NCBI GenBank assembly: GCA_030844895.1 | Contig: CM061226.1 | Coordinates: 100,291,292 to 100,355,291, forward strand | DNA from: Ambrosia x helenae | Lineage: Eukaryota > Streptophyta > Magnoliopsida > Asterales > Asteraceae | Direction: 5' to 3' | Length of the DNA: 64,000 nt | Shown: positions 30,088-41,025 of the stretch, in pieces | Numbering within the stretch: position 1 is the stretch's first letter | How the letters are laid out: the number at the start of each line of letters is the position of its first letter | Program-made: the position numbers and the translations under genes | The notes under the pieces: generated by a model | Told to the model about the DNA's origin: nothing | What the model saw: the letters and a program-made list of their open reading frames with translations, nothing else | Databases searched by the model: none

Positions 30088-33000
30088 ATGGATCTTCAAG
30101 CCAAAGCTACACACAATTGTCTCCCCTATCTGATTAAAACAGATGACAACACTCCATTTCATTCCACCATCGACATTTTCCTTAATTCCAAATACTTACC
30201 CATCCTAACCGCCAACGCCCCCATTTATCTGGATACACTCCAAGAATTTTGGTTGAATGCTGAGTTTCTATTACAAGACAAAAAGCCTACATCCATTATT
30301 TCCAAAATTGGAGAAACCAGTATCGTCATTACCCCTGATATCATATCCACAACCTTCACACTGAATGACCTGGCAGGTAAGGATTCCTTCACTAAAACAG
30401 AGCTTCACACTGAGTTCCAAGAAAGAGGGTATGATGGTCAGATGACTGGATCAACTCTTTTTAAAAAGTTTTTCCCTCCAGTCATGAAATTTTTCTTCCA
30501 TACTCTTCTTCTTTGTGTCTCTGCTAAGTCCACATCCTTTAATGAAATTCCATTAAGGATGCAATATCTGGGATATGCTATGTTGTCAAACTCTGACTTC
30601 AATCTTTCCCAGGGATTGTTCATGGACTTGGTATCAAATGTGAAAGCAGTCAAGTCTGGGTCAAACAATGCTTTTCTTATTTACCCACGAATTCTTAGTG
30701 TAATTTTACAAAAATTATTACCTGAAAAGGTTTTCAAAAAGGGTGCTGCTATGCAAATGAAAAGCTTAACTGATGAAACTTTCACAAGAATGCTGGGTGG
30801 AAGCACCCAAGAAAAAGTGTCAAAAGTGTCAAAAGTTTCTAAAACACAAACAAAGAGGACAAAGGCAACAACTGTTGTCAAAACCTCTGTTGTTGAGCCC
30901 ACTGCTCCTGGTGATCATGGCACTACATCCAGTGCTGTGAAACCCACACCAGCCACTTCCAAAAAGAAACATTCATCCACAAAAACCACCACTCAACCAC
31001 AAATGAGGCTTCTGGATGTTGAGGTACCAGAAGAAACCTCTGTTGCACAACAAAAGCAACCTGAAACCACTGTTGTTACTTCCTCACAACAGTTGGACAT
31101 ACCTCCACCTGACCAACCTCCTCATGAATCCTCTCAAAAGGATCATGTTGTAAGCCAAGGGGACACACATCCTGATGCATATGAGTCACTTGACCATATG
31201 TTCACAAGCCCCTCTCCCAGGGCTAACTCTCTTCTTACTCCACCACTCTCACCATCACATGTCCCACAAACAATGCAACCTCTGTTTGAAGCAATTGAAA
31301 AATCTCAGGAAGATCCCAGTTCCTCTCTTCCAACTGTCACTGAGAGTATACTCCAACAAGTGACTGAGCCTGAGAATATTCAATCTGCTATCCCCCAAAC
31401 AGAAGAGGAGGTTACACCACCTGGGTTCAATGAAACTCTAGGTGAGTTTTCAAGTGGAGCAGCCACTACTGATGTAGAGACCACTGTCTCACATCAGGAC
31501 AGTGATTTCATAGCTAAGACTCCCTTGAAGGCAACAACTGTTGCAGCCACTATAGTGTCTCCAAAAACAGTTGGAAGTCCCCAGTACCAAGACAAAGGGG
31601 CATCTGATTCACCTATTAGGCCTGAATCAGATAAAACTACCACTGGTAGGGACTCAGATGATCCTATTAATTTAGGAGATGAGTCAAAATACCAAGAATT
31701 GACGGCCAGAGTTTCTGTTATTGAAACATCTGTTGCTGACATCAAATCTGATGTCAAGCTTCTCCTAAGCTCAATTGCAGATCTCTCCAAGAGTCAACCA
31801 TCCACCACTGATATAGCCAATGAGTTATGGAAATCAGTTTCCCCCATCATCATAGCTCACAGAAAATTGGCTGATCAGACACATGAAACCTACATGGCTG
31901 AGATCAGAAATATGGTTGATGCAAGGTACAAAGATACCCATGCTGACATCAAAGCCATCAAGGACCATCTGCTGAAGACTACTGGCTCTGCCCCTACCAC
32001 CATCCTCAGGGATGAAACTGATGATGTTTTCACGGCTGATGATGCCAAAAAGGGGGAGAGTGGCAGAGATAGGCTACCAAAATTAGATCCTTTTGGTTGC
32101 CCACCTTCTCAAAAAGGTCAAGCCAAGTCTGCCAAGAAACCAGAGTCTACCAAATCAGCTCCACAACAACAACATCAAGCACCACCACCACAAACCACTG
32201 AAAAGAATAAGGCAGTAGATGACTCTGCAAACATAGAAGCTGAAAAGGCTGCTCAGTCCAAACAACAAAGGGCTGACACCTTGGAAGTAAAAGCAGAGTC
32301 ATTGATTGAACTCAAGAAGAAACAACAAAGGGAAACTGAAGATGTGGGATCCTCTAAAAGGATGAAAAGACCTTCCAAGCATGTTAGAAAACCACCATCT
32401 AAGTTACAAACCTCTGTTGATAAAACCACTGCTGCTGAAACCACTGCCACCCAAAACACTGAAACCACTGCCACCCAAACCACTGAAACCACTATACCCA
32501 AACCAACACACACTCCTGAACAAACAACCACCAAACCTACATCACCAACCAAAACCCCAACATCTGCTGGTTCTTCTAAAAGGCCAACAGATGTTAATCC
32601 AACCACTGCTACCAAATCACCTTCACCAAAAATCATGTACACAAGGAAGAGAAAATCAACCTTTGTTGTGCATGATGAAAACATACACACATCACCAACC
32701 ACCATTTCAACTGCCCAATCCACTCCTCCCATCACAGCCATTCCACTCACATCATTCTCACCACATACATCCAAATTCAAAACCCATAGACCACCACCAA
32801 CCATTACACCATTGGTTGTTCAGTATCCCATTGAACTTGATCTACTCAAGGGGGAATTACAATCCTTCTACAATACTGAACAGCCATCTGAAAGATCCTT
32901 CCCATCTCTCCCAAATTTCCCTGTTCCCCTCAACATTGATACCTATCTAAAATACAAGGGTGAACAGGTGGATGCCATCATCAGGGAGAAATGCAAAGGG

Positions 33001-33990
33001 AAGGATGACAGGACTGCTCAGGGCATCCATTCAGCAGAGCTTAGCAAACTCAGAAGGATTGAAGACTTTGCTAAGACCCTGAGCAATTCCATGTCCACCA
33101 TGCCTCTCAGTGTAGATTTGGAGAAGGAGGTAAGGGAATCCCTTCTTGAACAGATAATGGCAACCAAGCCTTACAAAGCAAACAAAAAGCAGTTCAATGG
33201 CTGGACTACTCATGCTTTGAGGGAAGAACTGATCAGAATTGAAGAAATGGCCAAAGATCCCAAAGCTAAAGTCTCCATTCCCAATTTTGGCAAAGGCAGA
33301 GACCCAGTCAGAGCCTTGAAGTTCAAAAGAATGAGGCAGGAGATTGTAGCTGCCAATTATGGGGAGATGAGGTCTGTTTCCAGATGGTCAGAGCTAAGAT
33401 TGGTTGAAACCTATAAAAGTCTGGAAGAGAATAGAAAGAAGGATCCCAGCCTTCCAAGAAAACCAATCTACAATGATGAGCCAATGATGAAGAGACCCCA
33501 ACAGACTTTTAATCTAGACAGCTTACTTGAAACCTCTGATCTCACAGCTGCTGCAAGTAGACAGTTCAAAAAGCAGAAGGAGATGTCAGAGGAAGACCAA
33601 AGAAAGTTTGCTGACACATTTATCAAGGAAGGGCTCTTCAATCAAATCCATTATTTCTCTGATCCCACAACAGAGAAACTCAGAGAACTCATAGGAAGAC
33701 CACCTTCACCCAACTCATCAAGAATAAAGGTTCATCTCAGCAAATCCACTGACTCAAAAATTCTAAAGTGGAAGGTCAACAAAGACAACCACGAATTGAC
33801 ACTGCTCAGGTCAGATGGAAAGGTTCAGAAGATCAGTATGGATGATGCTTACAGCCTTTGTGCAGAAGATCACCAAGCACTGCTAAATCTGGATCTGGAA
33901 AGAGATGAAGAAGACCTATTTGCTTTGAACTTTGAATTACAATTCAAAGGTCAAATCAGAGAAAGTCTGATGAGAAATAAAGATCAATGA
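30088..33990 (+). CDS. Copia-2 ORF3 (env-position protein, 1300 aa)
   Basis: Long third ORF of unknown function from ATG 30088. Residues about 1-210 form a conserved domain shared with Copia-1 ORF3 (DTLQEFWLNAE, FFFHTLLLCVSAKST, FLIYPRILSVILQKLL). About 230-480 and 600-900 are low-complexity Thr/Pro/Lys/Ser. About 500-600 may be coiled coil (ARVSVIETSVADIKSDVKLL). The C-terminal third holds a shared patch NYGEMRSVSRWSELRLVETY near 1090. No signal peptide or clear transmembrane helix is visible, so the env name is positional only. It ends 40 bp before the 3' LTR. Confidence 0.85.
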   Translation: MDLQAKATHNCLPYLIKTDDNTPFHSTIDIFLNSKYLPILTANAPIYLDTLQEFWLNAEFLLQDKKPTSIISKIGETSIVITPDIISTTFTLNDLAGKDSFTKTELHTEFQERGYDGQMTGSTLFKKFFPPVMKFFFHTLLLCVSAKSTSFNEIPLRMQYLGYAMLSNSDFNLSQGLFMDLVSNVKAVKSGSNNAFLIYPRILSVILQKLLPEKVFKKGAAMQMKSLTDETFTRMLGGSTQEKVSKVSKVSKTQTKRTKATTVVKTSVVEPTAPGDHGTTSSAVKPTPATSKKKHSSTKTTTQPQMRLLDVEVPEETSVAQQKQPETTVVTSSQQLDIPPPDQPPHESSQKDHVVSQGDTHPDAYESLDHMFTSPSPRANSLLTPPLSPSHVPQTMQPLFEAIEKSQEDPSSSLPTVTESILQQVTEPENIQSAIPQTEEEVTPPGFNETLGEFSSGAATTDVETTVSHQDSDFIAKTPLKATTVAATIVSPKTVGSPQYQDKGASDSPIRPESDKTTTGRDSDDPINLGDESKYQELTARVSVIETSVADIKSDVKLLLSSIADLSKSQPSTTDIANELWKSVSPIIIAHRKLADQTHETYMAEIRNMVDARYKDTHADIKAIKDHLLKTTGSAPTTILRDETDDVFTADDAKKGESGRDRLPKLDPFGCPPSQKGQAKSAKKPESTKSAPQQQHQAPPPQTTEKNKAVDDSANIEAEKAAQSKQQRADTLEVKAESLIELKKKQQRETEDVGSSKRMKRPSKHVRKPPSKLQTSVDKTTAAETTATQNTETTATQTTETTIPKPTHTPEQTTTKPTSPTKTPTSAGSSKRPTDVNPTTATKSPSPKIMYTRKRKSTFVVHDENIHTSPTTISTAQSTPPITAIPLTSFSPHTSKFKTHRPPPTITPLVVQYPIELDLLKGELQSFYNTEQPSERSFPSLPNFPVPLNIDTYLKYKGEQVDAIIREKCKGKDDRTAQGIHSAELSKLRRIEDFAKTLSNSMSTMPLSVDLEKEVRESLLEQIMATKPYKANKKQFNGWTTHALREELIRIEEMAKDPKAKVSIPNFGKGRDPVRALKFKRMRQEIVAANYGEMRSVSRWSELRLVETYKSLEENRKKDPSLPRKPIYNDEPMMKRPQQTFNLDSLLETSDLTAAASRQFKKQKEMSEEDQRKFADTFIKEGLFNQIHYFSDPTTEKLRELIGRPPSPNSSRIKVHLSKSTDSKILKWKVNKDNHELTLLRSDGKVQKISMDDAYSLCAEDHQALLNLDLERDEEDLFALNFELQFKGQIRESLMRNKDQ

Positions 33991-34020
33991 ATAAAGCTGA
34001 GTTTTGGCATCATCTGTTCT

Positions 34021-34029
34021 AGGGGGAGA
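34021..34029 (+). other. Copia-2 polypurine tract
   Basis: AGGGGGAGA followed by T and then the 3' LTR, as in Copia-1. Confidence 0.9.
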
Positions 34030-34030
34030 T

Positions 34031-34736
34031 TGTTGGGTCTGCTGACCTGGAGAAGAACAGATGATTGGAAAGCCAAAATATGCTATCTATTTGATCCTTG
34101 AATAAACAGTCCTTACAACTTGCTTCTCCCAAAAGACTGCTGACCCTAACTACTGTTCTATCCAAACAACTGCTCAACAACTGCTGATACAAAGAACTGC
34201 TAAGGAAACAACTGATGAAGAACAACTGCTGACCAAAGGTCTGATGAAGAGCAACAGCTGATACAAGTACTGAAGACCAAAGCACTGCTGGAACCAACAG
34301 CACTTAGGCTCCAGCAGTGGATGCAAGACCATCAGAGTTTATCTTTAAACAGCTGTTTACTATCAGTGCTTTCAATGTAACAGTAGTTTGTATAGCAGAT
34401 GTTTAAGTTTGTTATTCTGTTAGAGGTCACTGTCTTAGGTGACGTCAGCCTAGGTCATCAGTGGTTTGAGTCAGTCTATAAATAGAACAGTGCATGTACT
34501 GTTCTATTGCATCACACACAAAACATTCTCTCTGACAAACAACTGTGTGATCAGGCTGAGGGGGAGTAACTTGTACGATTGTAATCTTTGAATTAATGAA
34601 AGCATTCGATCGAAAAACATTTACTCTCTTGTTTTGATTTACAGTTTATTATTCCGCTGCACTTTCATTCTATTTTCACTCCATTATTATCATCATTTAG
34701 TTAAACAATCAAAACAAACAAACTCAGATCCTAACA
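34031..34736 (+). repeat. Copia-2 3' LTR
   Basis: 706 bp, no difference from the 5' LTR seen by eye. Followed by TSD ATTTC. TATA copy at 34477-34484. Confidence 0.97.
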
Positions 34737-36726
34737 ATTTCCAATAACATTATTTGAGTGATGCAAAGAAAATAGGTATACTCTAGGATATACATATTTT
34801 TCTTTATATTCTTAGAATAAATAACCAACTTCATGTTTGAAAACTTAATTTGTCTCGGGGAGACTTATAGATTTCCAGAAATTAACACGTCGTTAGATTA
34901 TCTGTGAGGCTAATATTCTGGTTGGAGTTTACAACTCGAATGCTGGTTTTTAAAGAAAAACCAAAGTATCGTAAGTTAGATATAAATGAATTAATCATCT
35001 TCAGTAGATTGTAGAACCTTACTGAAAAGATATGAAGTAGTTCGACATATGTATTATTCTATGAAGTGAAGAATATAATACACTGGATTTGAGTAGTAAT
35101 AACAATCTGGTGGGGATAGTTTCTAGGATACTGAAGTAACGATTAATAATAATGTTGACAACTGAGGTATAAAGTCGTTAAGATCAAGTTTCAACTTTTG
35201 ATGTTAAAGTGATAAAAATTTAACTGAACGGGTTGGGATACTTTCTAAGATTTCTAAGAAATTAATTTAGTAGCGTGGGTTGTTGATATCATAATTAGAG
35301 TTGTATAAACGAGCTTTTAGACTTTGGCAATAAACAAAATCATGAAGTTTATATTACGAATAAAGTCGAGGAATGACTCGTGACAGAATCAAAAGTTATT
35401 CGAGGAGTTTTTAGACTTGATCTCAAGCTAAACACGAAGGAATATTATCCTTGAATAGAAAACTCAGGACATAGAGATTCACCTTTCCAGATTGCACATG
35501 TCTCGTCATACTAGTGATCCCAAAACTTGTGGAAAGGAACGTAATTATATAGTGATTGTATACTGATATGTTTTCAGATTGGAATACTAAGAAATCTTCA
35601 GATGAAACATTACGTCCAACGAGCTGAACTTTAAACTATACAATTTGTTTCAATTTGTATACCGATCGAGTTTCGAATTGAAATACAAGGAAGTCTTCAT
35701 GTGACACTTCAAGTCTAACGAGCCGGACTTTTAAATTATATAATTTGTTTCGGATAAGATGAAAATATCTTTAAAATGTTTCGATTTAATATAAGCTTTA
35801 ACCTTACTTCTATTGATTCGTTCAGATCGAGATGATACTGATACTATTTCTTGATAATATGAGTTGAAATCGGATATTCTTTTATCGACTTATAAAATTT
35901 CTGAGTTGAAATACTTTCTTAGATTCGAGAAATAATCTTGCCAGACGGATAAAACGAAGTTTAAAAGAAATTATAGGATATATATTTCCGGATATAATTC
36001 GTGTAAATAATTGCACTGATGATTTCAAATGACAGGTTATACGAAACGGTATATTCTTATAGAATATATTTATGTTCACTTGGTTTTTATCGGAAGGGAA
36101 TTCACATAAGCGATAGATAAAACGGATTTCGTCGAGGAAATCATATCTATTTAGAAACTTGATCATAGGAATGCTCAAGTGGGAGTACAATACTCGTATA
36201 AATTTTCTTTAATAATCATTTATTTTCTTCTAATTATGTTTGATTTCGATTACTTTCAAACATGAATTTCTTCTGAAGAGGGTTACTACCTTTGATTTTC
36301 TTATCTTTATATTAGATATCAAAGATTTGATACTTTTCATATGATAAGATATAGAATTATATTCTTATTCTTAACACGTTCCTATATTTTTCTAACTGAT
36401 ATGAGAGATTGAAAGGATATTTCTATAATAACTTATTTATACTTCATAAAATTCTTGTTTATTCGTATTTCTTGTATTTCTATTATTTTATATCTTTTGG
36501 TATTACCAAAGAATTTTCTAGAATTCAATCGTGCCTGTAAATTCACAATTTTCTGGCCATTAAAAATTGTCAATTTACCTCACAATATTATTCTAGTAAT
36601 TTCCTCGATAATTTTTCTATATTTTCTTATAATTTCTATTAACATATATTTCTTTCTAATATACTTTTGGTTGATCTAGATCAGAAGAGGATTTCTATTA
36701 ATTAAACCTGTTGCTCTGATACCACC
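34737..36726 (-). other. Element A internal region, 5' half, non-coding
   Basis: AT-rich and without usable ORFs. Its right end (read on the minus strand) starts with the PBS and GGTTTAATTAATAGAAATCC, also found at the start of the B interior (41012 onward). This shows that A and B share an ancestor. Confidence 0.8.
36713..36724 (-). other. Element A primer-binding site
   Basis: GCTCTGATACCA on the plus strand is TGGTATCAGAGC on the minus strand, two bases from the right LTR. It fixes the minus orientation of A. Confidence 0.9.
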
Positions 36727-36894
36727 TGTAACGACCCAGGTGGCGCAGCGGATTAGCATTAACAGGTTTAATTGTAATTATTACATTAAATTGGATTTCA
36801 GTATCAATGAAATACATAAAATGTAACCATGGTGTCCTCTTCTTATCCAGATCTTCTATTCTTCGGCTTGCTCTTTAATACTTCGTATAAGTAC

Positions 36895-37334
36895 CTGATC
36901 ACATGCTTAAAGTACATTAGTATTTTCATACTAGTGAGACATGCCGAATTTAGACATACTATAATAATAATTCGAGTTTAACGATCATACAACTCTTTCT
37001 ATATGATTCGGTCATTCTAAGGTGGGATATATTATCGATGAAGCACAATACAAATGCTTATTGTGGTTCTAAACCTCTACTTGGTTTAGATAAATATATT
37101 CCCATGAGTATAGATCGATTATAAATGGTCCTGTAACCTCTAATTGGTCCAGGCTATACTCTATGATACCGAATGGATCCATCCTACGTAGTTTCTATTC
37201 GACCGAGTTCTATTATTTCTATTAACAACTCGATAACACTTTTTATAATATAAATCATATAAAATACTTGATAACGATTAGACAAGCATGTAATCAGCCC
37301 AAAGGCTTTTAAAGGGAAAGGGTCATGTACTCAC
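36895..37334 (-). other. Predicted LTR intron (element A, right LTR)
   Basis: Second LTR copy of the 14126-14565 arrangement, same length (440 nt), same donor, hairpins and acceptor. Confidence 0.5.
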
Positions 37335-38621
37335 CTCTATTATATTCTCCCAGATTCTGTAGTCTATTCCTTAACGATATATTCTCCAATATATTGTACC
37401 TATTATATTGTATAAACATTAGCGCGTGCAAGGCTTGTGCACGTGATAACGCCGGGGACAATCCTTTATATTTTATATTCTTTTATATTCTTGTATATCT
37501 ATATATATATATACATGTGTATATATATATATATATATTACTCGGTTTTATTATCGTTATTCTATTTTAATATTGTCGGGTTAATATTTATCGTCCCACA
37601 CGTTTCACGTTTATATTAATAATAATGAAAATAATAATAATATTATTATTAGTAACCTTTCTGTCTTCACTAATGTTGACCGGTGTTTTAAACAGGTCGA
37701 ACCCGGGTGATATAATTAGATCAAGTACACACCACTGTGTGTAATAAGTAATATAGCAAGAAACGGTCATCGTCTCCCTGAACTCTCCTCCTCTTCCGTT
37801 TCCGGTCCATGAATAGCAGGATTAAAGAGGGTAGTAAGTAATAATAATAACCACGTTCTAGCTTGTCCGCATACGTCAAGAACCAGTCAAGAATATAAGT
37901 AGAACCATTCGATGCCAAATGATAGTAACCGGGTTTAGTTTATAACTGGTTGGTTTCCGGGTTCTTATCATAAGGTAGTTCGGAGATAATAGCTTATTGA
38001 GACTGAAGAGTGATGTCGAGTTAGCGGAACAAGAAGTAGTCGGGTTTAGAGTTGAATACTGTGAACGACGTGACTAGTTGGAGAAGATGAATAGTCGGAG
38101 AGTAACTCGGTCCTTGGGTAAAAAGAGATATATCATACCTCTATTCCGATATACACATGTATACATATAATATATGTACACATGTACGTGAAGATGAACG
38201 GTAACAGATTTGGAAGGATGACCGGTGCCGGAGAAGGCAACCGGTGTTGACAGGTGATGACCTGTACATATTGAACGGGTGTCATGGGAACCCGAAGGTA
38301 GTGATAAACGGAACTGGTGATGATGATGTGATCAAAGGAAATAACAGTTGGTGATCAAGATGACTAGTCGGAGACCCAACCCGCCGGAGAAGATAACCGA
38401 AGGTGACCGGAGAAGAAGATTTATCAAGGTGGTTATTATCGGGGTGTTTGGAACTTGGTAAACAAGATGGGATATTATCATTATAAATAAAGCTGTCGGA
38501 TTATCATATGTATATTTAGGATAGTACTCGCCGGATTATCAACCCCCGCCGGAGAAGATGATTTATAAAAGTGATGGTTATACTACGATGCTCGCCGGAG
38601 ATCAAAGTTCGGCTGGTGAAG

Positions 38622-41011
38622 TGTAATACCCCGTTGTTAAGTACCCAAAATTATATATATAATTTATGATTAATTAATATAATTGTCTAATATTATAACT
38701 AAGCTAATCCGGCCCAATGGAATCGGCCCAATATATCGAGCCCATCCGATAATAAAAGACCAAAACATATTAGCCTATAATAATTGGACTCCAGTTGTAA
38801 AAGCCCAACACCCCTTCGGCCCGTTAAACATCTCGGCTCCCTAGAACTATCCGGCCCAAACCACACTAATTCTTCATCATCCTTATCATATTATACATTC
38901 ATGCACTCCTCCTATATGATACATTGAATTTACCTTCTTTATCATACATGCATATTATATACACTCACGCCATCTTTCTGTCCATCCTCCTTATCCAATC
39001 ATTACATTCACTCCCTTCTATTCTTGCTTAAAACTCACGCACACCTACACATTCATATCCATATCTTACACTCAATCTCTAAAGCTCGGCCACATGTCCT
39101 ACTTCCTCATCATCAAGTAATCATCATCCTATCATAATCCTTATCTTATCATTACCTTGACATATGATTCATGCATCTCATTTGGTATAATATATACTCC
39201 TCCTCTTCTGTTGAGAAACTCACGCATGCCTTCACAACCTTATCATCATCTCATCATCATTATTCAATCATTATATATATGCATGATCTTATCCATCTAA
39301 TATATATACACATATTCATGCATCACTTCTGTATACCTTCATAATAATTGTATACTTTCAGCCTACAAACATACTACACCAAATCATAAAGAGAGGGAGA
39401 GAGAGTACGATGAGATAGAGAGGAAAGCTTACGGGGATGACCGGAACTGGTCATCTTCTCCGGCCTGTCACCACCTCCGGTCCTTACCCGGTAACCTTCG
39501 CCTCCTCCAGTGACCTCACACCTGAATATCCTCGGTTCGGATAACCACTATACACAGTCGAGCACCTACTCCCTCAGTCCCTCTATACTCCACCGATCGT
39601 TCTTCTCCGATAAAACGAACAAACCGGACCACCATGATAGCTTCTCAATCGGTCACCACCGGCCGACTCCTCCTGTTCCAACCACCCACTGTTACCGGTC
39701 ACCTTCTCCGGGTGGGTCCTTCTCCTCTTCGACTAGTCACCACCAAACGTAAACCACAACCTGCAACCACCGGTAACCGGCTCTGTTCCGAGTATCTCCG
39801 ATAACCAATAACCATCTACTCGATAAACCGACACCAACGAACTAACCATTAAACCGGTCATGTGTATATTATATGTATACGGGTGTGTATTGAAGAAGAT
39901 GTATAATATACGAGTTTGTTAACCAAGGTCCGATCGATCTAGTCACCTCCTCTTTTAAAGGTGACGAGGAGTTAAACCGGAACCTAGATCCACCCGAGGA
40001 GTTAAACCCGAACCTGGTTCCACGAGAGAGGTACTGAGTCGGTGTTCTTGGGAAAACTAGTAACTGTGAGCAGAGGATCTCGATTAAGATATACAAAGTC
40101 ATATGAGAAGGTTAGATTGTTTATAATTAATACTATTATATTATTATGTTAGTTTCATTACTATTATTATATTATTATTATAAACGTGAAACGTGTGGGA
40201 CGATAATGTAACCCGACAATATTAAACGTATATCAAGCTATCAAATATATATATATATAAGAATATATAACATTAGAATATAATATTGTCCCCCGGTGTT
40301 ATCACGTGCACAAGCCTTGCACGCGCTAATGTTAATAATTATAATAGGTACCATACATCTTGGAATATACTGATAGGGAATAAACTGCAGAATGGGAAGA
40401 ATATTGTATAAGGTGAGTACATGACCCTTTCCCTTTAAAAGCTTTTGGGTTGATTACATGCTTGTCTAGTAGTTATCAAAGTATTTTGTATGGTTTATAT
40501 TATAAAAGTGTTATCAAGTTGATAGAACTCGGTCGAATAGAAACTACGTAGAGTGGATCCATTCGGTATCATAGAGTATAGCCTGAACCAATTAGAGGTT
40601 ACGGGACCATATATAATCGATCTATACTCACGAGAATATATTTATCTAAACCAAGTAGAGGTTTAGAACCACAATAAGCATTTGTATGGTGCTCCATCGA
40701 TAATATATTCCACCTTAGAATGACCGAACCATATAGAAAGAATTGTATATTCGTTAAACTCGAGTTATTATTATAGTATGTCTAGAATCTCGGCATGTCT
40801 CACTAGTATAAAAATACTAACGTACTTTAAGCATGTGGTCAGGTATTTATACAAGATTATTAAAGAGCAAGTTGACGAATAGAAGATCTGGATAAGAAGA
40901 GGATGCTATGACTACATTTTATGTATTTCATTAATATTGAAATTCAGTTTAATGTGATCATTACAATTAAACCTGTTTATGCTAATCCGCTGCGCCACTT
41001 GGGTCGTTACA
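38622..41011 (+). repeat. Element B 5' LTR
   Basis: 2,390 bp, TGTAATACCCCG...GGTCGTTACA. Its end GCGCCACTTGGGTCGTTACA matches the inverse of the A LTR start. Contains a predicted intron (40413-40842). Frames of 77-80 codons (39510-39752 plus, 39869-40102 minus) recur in the other LTR copy but look incidental. Confidence 0.95.
40413..40842 (+). other. Predicted LTR intron (element B, 5' LTR)
   Basis: Donor TATAAG|GTGAGTACATGACCC, CCC/GGG hairpin, TCTCACT, stem AGTAT-AAAA-ATACT overlapping a perfect branch-point word TACTAAC, and acceptor GGTCAG|G. 430 nt, ending 169 bp before the LTR end. Confidence 0.55.
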
Positions 41012-41013
41012 GG

Positions 41014-41025
41014 TGGTATCAGAGC
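41014..41025 (+). other. Element B primer-binding site
   Basis: TGGTATCAGAGC, two bases after the 5' LTR. Confidence 0.9.

Larger units (their letters stand above)
22199..34736 (+). mobile_element. Copia-2: full-length, apparently intact SIRE/Maximus-like element
   Basis: 12,538 bp with TSD ATTTC on both sides (22194-22198 and 34737-34741). The two 706-bp LTRs are identical in my base-by-base reading. It has a PBS for Met tRNA, PPT, and open gag, pol and ORF3. No premature stop or frameshift is visible within any of the three frames. It sits inside the non-coding interior of element A, so it is younger than A. A very recent, possibly still mobile copy. Confidence 0.96.

Noticed and set aside
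32253..32804. 183-codon minus-strand frame
   Set aside because: Antisense of the Thr/Pro-rich part of Copia-2 ORF3; composition is a mirror of the sense strand.
39510..39752. 80-codon frame also found at 48400-48642
   Set aside because: The second copy exists only because it lies in the two LTRs of element B; no protein features and no reason to call a gene.
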